Shown one piece after another: positions 62,182 to 64,000 of a stretch of DNA of 64,000 bases. Where the stretch lies: NCBI RefSeq assembly GCF_042852765.1, contig NZ_AP031414.1. One strand, written 5' to 3'. Position 1 is the first letter of the stretch; each line of letters starts with the position of its first letter. The position numbers and the translations under genes were made by a program. The notes under the pieces are model-generated. The model was not told the DNA's origin. It did not search any database and saw nothing but the letters and a program-made list of their open reading frames with translations. Source of the stretch: Schaedlerella glycyrrhizinilytica_A. GTDB lineage: Bacteria; Bacillota; Clostridia; Lachnospirales; Lachnospiraceae.

Positions 62182-64000
62182 ATGAGTACAGGATTTTTGC
62201 CGATCAACAGAAAAGAGATGAAAGAACGGGGATGGGATCAGGTTGATTTTGTCTATGTGATCGGAGACGCTTATGTGGATCATCCGTCCTTTGGACATGC
62301 GATCATCAGCCGTGTGCTGGAATCCAGAGGGTATCGGGTTGGGATCATCTCCCAGCCGGATTGGAAGAACAAAGAAAGCATCACGGTGTTTGGAGAGCCA
62401 CGGCTTGCGTTTCTTGTTTCCGCCGGCAATATGGATTCCATGGTCAATCACTATTCTGTCTCGAAAAAACGCAGGGCGACCGACGCGTATACACCGGGCG
62501 GTGTGATGGGAAAGCGTCCGGATTATGCGGCGGTGGTCTATGGAAATCTGATCCGGCAGACATACAAGCAGACGCCGGTCATTCTCGGAGGGATCGAGGC
62601 AAGTCTTCGGAGACTTGCGCATTATGACTACTGGTCCGATCGGATAAAACGGTCGATCCTCTTGGATTCCGGCGCAGATATCATTTCCTACGGGATGGGA
62701 GAACGTTCGATCGTCGAGATCGCGGAGGCGCTGGATGCGGGGATCGCGGTGGAAGATCTCACCTATCTGGACGGAACGGTCGTAAAGGTGAAAAGTCTCG
62801 ATTCCGTCTATGATGCAGTGGAACTGCCGTCTTTTGAACAAGTAAAAGAACAGAAAGAAACGTATGCAAGAAGCTTCTATACACAGTATCAGAATACGGA
62901 TCCGTTTCGCGGACAGCGGCTGGTGGAACCATACAGTCCGCATCTGTATGTCGTGCAGAATCCTCCGGCAAAGCCGTTGTCGACGATGGAGATGGATGAT
63001 ATTTACGCACTTCCTTATATGCGGACATGGCATCCGTCTTATGAGAAAGACGGCGGCGTTCCGGCGGTGGAAGAGATCAAGTTCAGTCTGACGAGCAACC
63101 GCGGATGTTTCGGGGGATGCAGTTTTTGTGCCCTGACCTTTCATCAGGGACGGATCGTGCAGACGAGAAGTCACGAGTCTCTGGTGGAGGAAGCGGAAGC
63201 GTTCACAAAGGATCCGGCATTCAAAGGCTATATCCATGATGTGGGTGGACCGACGGCGAATTTCCGACATCCGTCCTGTGAGAAGCAGTTGAAATCCGGC
63301 GTCTGCAAGAACCGCCAGTGTCTGTTTCCGAAGCCTTGCAGCAATCTCAACGCAGATCACAGCGATTATGTCAAACTGCTCCGCAGACTGCGCAGCATCC
63401 TGAAAGTGAAAAAAGTATTCATTCGTTCGGGAATCCGTTTTGACTATCTGCTTGCAGAGCAGGGACAGACTTTTTTGAAAGAACTTTGTGAGCATCATGT
63501 CAGCGGGCAACTGAAAGTTGCCCCAGAACATGTGTCGGATCCGGTTCTGGAAAAGATGGGAAAACCGAAGAATCAGGTTTACACGCAGTTTGCAAATGCA
63601 TTTTTTGAGATGAATAAGAAACTCGGGAAAAAGCAGTTTCTTGTGCCGTATCTGATGTCCTCGCATCCGGGCTCCACCTTAAAAGAAGCGGTGGAGCTGG
63701 CGGAGTATTGCAGAGATATGGGGTATATGCCGGAGCAGGTGCAGGATTTTTATCCGACGCCGTCCACATTGTCCACATGTATGTACTATACGGGACTGGA
63801 TCCAAGGACGATGGAGCCGGTCTATGTGCCGAAAAATCCGCATGAGAAGGCAATGCAGAGAGCGTTGATCCAATATCGGAATCCGGCAAATTATGAGCTT
63901 GTGAAAGAAGCGCTTATGAAAGCGGGACGGACCGATCTGATCGGTTTCGGAGAAGAATGTCTGATCCGTCCGCGCCAGTTCGCGAAAGAGCGTGCGGCGG
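62182..64000 (+). CDS. YgiQ family radical SAM protein, 3' truncated by window edge
   Basis: 606 codons from ATG 62182 (GGAG 6 bases upstream) run open to the end of the window; the true stop lies beyond. N-terminal YgiQ domain (MSTGFLPINRKEMKERGWDQ, DAYTPGGVMGKRPDYA) and a radical SAM core with Cys309, Cys313 and Cys316 in CFGGCSFCALTFHQGR. Substrate and reaction are unknown for YgiQ proteins. A 537-codon reading frame on the opposite strand (62053-63666) is a codon-bias shadow. Confidence 0.93.
   Translation, partial: MSTGFLPINRKEMKERGWDQVDFVYVIGDAYVDHPSFGHAIISRVLESRGYRVGIISQPDWKNKESITVFGEPRLAFLVSAGNMDSMVNHYSVSKKRRATDAYTPGGVMGKRPDYAAVVYGNLIRQTYKQTPVILGGIEASLRRLAHYDYWSDRIKRSILLDSGADIISYGMGERSIVEIAEALDAGIAVEDLTYLDGTVVKVKSLDSVYDAVELPSFEQVKEQKETYARSFYTQYQNTDPFRGQRLVEPYSPHLYVVQNPPAKPLSTMEMDDIYALPYMRTWHPSYEKDGGVPAVEEIKFSLTSNRGCFGGCSFCALTFHQGRIVQTRSHESLVEEAEAFTKDPAFKGYIHDVGGPTANFRHPSCEKQLKSGVCKNRQCLFPKPCSNLNADHSDYVKLLRRLRSILKVKKVFIRSGIRFDYLLAEQGQTFLKELCEHHVSGQLKVAPEHVSDPVLEKMGKPKNQVYTQFANAFFEMNKKLGKKQFLVPYLMSSHPGSTLKEAVELAEYCRDMGYMPEQVQDFYPTPSTLSTCMYYTGLDPRTMEPVYVPKNPHEKAMQRALIQYRNPANYELVKEALMKAGRTDLIGFGEECLIRPRQFAKERAA

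Noticed and set aside
62053..63666. 537-codon open frame on the minus strand opposite rsuA/ygiQ
   Set aside because: It mirrors real genes, has an odd composition (Arg, His, Cys, Ile rich) and matches no family; the plus strand carries clear RsuA and YgiQ motifs.

Overview
The window looks like a spore-forming Clostridia chromosome, most likely Lachnospiraceae. The reasons are a six-gene Rnf complex, a split biotin-dependent Na+-pump decarboxylase operon, sporulation genes (alpha/beta SASP, GerW/YtfJ type, YlbJ type), the order cmk-ispH-S1 protein, and strong GGAGG ribosome sites with frequent GTG/TTG starts. I infer the family from gene content; no species is claimed.

Layout. 1-4,980: right end of an integrated mobilizable element (relaxase cut by the window edge, primase/helicase, excisionase, tyrosine integrase). 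4,983-11,806: phosphatase, J-domain protein, two D,D-carboxypeptidases, a phosphoesterase and scpAB. 11,929-13,917: a 2-isopropylmalate synthase that carries a complete AraC-type DNA-binding domain at its C-terminus. 14,026-14,301: a 276-bp nested palindromic element. 14,414-19,632: five-gene carboxyltransferase/Na+-pump operon containing both a 12S-type and a 5S-type carboxyltransferase. 19,730-26,442: peptidase, RpiR regulator, flavoprotein, cmk, ispH, S1 protein. 26,616-31,586: rnfCDGEAB, preceded by a Rex-like palindrome. 31,691-33,475: an IS30-family insertion with a 13-bp direct repeat at each side, lying between rnfB and the NusG-domain-II and Gx-transporter genes. 34,505-45,071: ruvAB, zapA, U32 peptidase, a SEDS protein and transpeptidase with overlapping genes, GerW region, rpmB, TetR. 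45,236-50,027: MMPL exporter plus a large secreted heptad-repeat protein, divergent from the TetR gene with palindromes between them. 50,206-57,440: Asp23, FakA-like, recG, SASP, rsmD, coaD, ylbJ. 57,594-64,000: pepD, M23 peptidase behind a hairpin that covers its ribosome site, two rRNA-modification genes and a truncated YgiQ radical SAM gene.

How it fits together. The decarboxylase operon and Rnf are both ion-motive systems suited to fermentation, and the Rex-like site suggests redox control of rnf. The cell-wall and division genes (zapA, SEDS/PBP pair, carboxypeptidases, M23) and the sporulation genes are ordinary core functions. The least ordinary items are the LeuA-AraC fusion, the 276-bp palindrome, the transcarboxylase-like gene set, the SD-covering hairpin and the 20-bp-period repeats at the IS end.
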